Shown: piece by piece, positions 63,419 to 64,000 of the stretch | Position numbering within the stretch: the first letter of the stretch is position 1 | Layout of the letters: the number at the start of each line of letters is the position of its first letter | Origin: Jejuia sp047345485 | GTDB taxonomy: Bacteria > Bacteroidota > Bacteroidia > Flavobacteriales > Flavobacteriaceae | Assembly: GCF_047345485.1 (NCBI RefSeq) | Contig: NZ_JBLFEN010000008.1 | Span: forward strand, 1 to 64,000 | DNA: 64,000 bases | Reading direction: 5' to 3' | Translations under genes and position numbers: made by a program | The notes under the pieces: model-generated | The model's input: only the letters and a program-made list of their open reading frames with translations | What the model was told of the DNA's origin: nothing | Database searches by the model: none

Positions 63419-64000
63419 TTATTCCTTATTAAAAAATGCTTTATGTATTAATCCGGCAACTATTGCTCCTGCAATAGGTGCTAACCAAAACAACCATAAT
63501 TGAGCAGTAAAATCGGCTCCAGCAAAAATAGCTTGACTTGTAGATCTTGCAGGGTTTACAGATGTATTTGAAATTGGAATACTTATTAAATGTATAAGCG
63601 TTAAGGCTAAACCTATAGCTATACCAGCAAATCCTTTTGGTGCTTTTGGGTACGTACTTCCTAAAATGATTAAAAGGAAAAACATGGTAAGTACAAACTC
63701 TGCCACTAGTACAGAAACCATACTATAACCACCAGGAGACAATTCTCCGTAACCGTTTGCCGCAAAACCACCAATACCTGTAAAATCAGATTTGCCAGAT
63801 ATTATAAGATATAAAACACCGGCAGCTGCGATTGCTCCAATAAGTTGAGCAATAATGTAACCTAAAAGATGTTTACCTTCAAATTTTCCACCGGCCCACA
63901 ATCCTAAAGAAACTGCAGGATTAAAATGCGCTCCTGATACATGCCCTACAGCGTAAGCCATGGTTAATACTGTTAGACCAAAGGCAAGCGATACGCCTAA
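63419..64000 (-). CDS. aqpZ: Aquaporin Z (5' end beyond the window)
   Basis: The reading frame enters from beyond position 64000 and ends at 63419, so only about 193 residues are seen. Both NPA boxes are present: SGAHFNPAVSLGLWAG and NTSVNPARSTSQAIFAG; WLFWLAPIAGAIVAGLIHK forms the last helix. The arginine after the second NPA is the selectivity-filter residue of AqpZ-type water channels. Only a short N-terminal helix is missing. Confidence 0.93.
   Translation of the reverse strand, partial: LGVSLAFGLTVLTMAYAVGHVSGAHFNPAVSLGLWAGGKFEGKHLLGYIIAQLIGAIAAAGVLYLIISGKSDFTGIGGFAANGYGELSPGGYSMVSVLVAEFVLTMFFLLIILGSTYPKAPKGFAGIAIGLALTLIHLISIPISNTSVNPARSTSQAIFAGADFTAQLWLFWLAPIAGAIVAGLIHKAFFNKE

Noticed and set aside
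1..64000. CRISPR array, transposase, prophage, rRNA or intact tRNA
   Set aside because: No regularly spaced direct repeats, no such proteins and no rRNA-like or complete cloverleaf sequence were seen on either strand.

Overview
The window is AT-rich chromosomal DNA from a member of the Flavobacteriaceae (Bacteroidota), most likely a marine genus close to Winogradskyella, Olleya or Lacinutrix; the genus is inference. Support: SusC/SusD and FecI/FecR/TonB-receptor sets, a CtlX-type guanidine hydrolase, the rpsL-to-rplQ ribosomal block followed by carA, eno and gltA, almost no Shine-Dalgarno sequences, and promoters of the Bacteroidota type (TTG, 19 bp, TANNTTTG), best seen upstream of rpsL.

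Layout. 1-1930 is accessory DNA: a frameshifted gene end, a parD antitoxin with a broken parE toxin, and a CPBP membrane protease gene, each followed by a complete or truncated 100-150 bp imperfect inverted repeat. The pattern of gene then folded repeat resembles integron gene cassettes without an integrase. 2118-6013 holds two minus-strand lipoprotein genes, one with a collagen-like Gly-X-Asp stretch and one built of five repeated modules, separated by a 690 bp gap with a tRNA-like remnant. 6150-11234 is a cell-surface signalling locus (ECF sigma factor, FecR anti-sigma, STN-type TonB receptor, SGNH/CE2-like lipoprotein). 11236-19741 has argS, a TPR histidine kinase, two guanidine-modifying enzymes around an FkbM methyltransferase, and citrate synthase. 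19911-40062 is the housekeeping core on the minus strand: eno, carA and the merged alpha/spc/S10/str ribosomal cluster (rplQ back to rpsL, including fusA, secY, infA, rpoA, plus rpmJ and rpmD, which are short).

40240-46651, divergent from rpsL, carries an Omp85-like barrel protein and a solitary SusC/SusD pair. 46789-63961 is a mosaic of ordinary flavobacterial genes: rlmB, rhomboid, rarA, an overlapping trio of unknown envelope proteins, a YjjG-type phosphatase, a deacetylase-fold protein, radC, a MOSC protein, valS, a DUF1573 protein, an aminotransferase, murB, a second ECF sigma/anti-sigma pair and a truncated aquaporin gene.

The main non-coding signals are ten hairpin terminators (two of them inside the ribosomal cluster, rpsJ/rplC and rpsK/rpsD, where they may act as attenuators), a strong rpsL promoter with a leader hairpin, two copies of one roughly 85 bp interspersed palindromic repeat, and a different pair of short palindromes lodged between rpsJ and rplC. 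The best candidate for something undescribed is the cassette-like array at the left edge. No transposase, phage gene, CRISPR array, rRNA or intact tRNA was seen.
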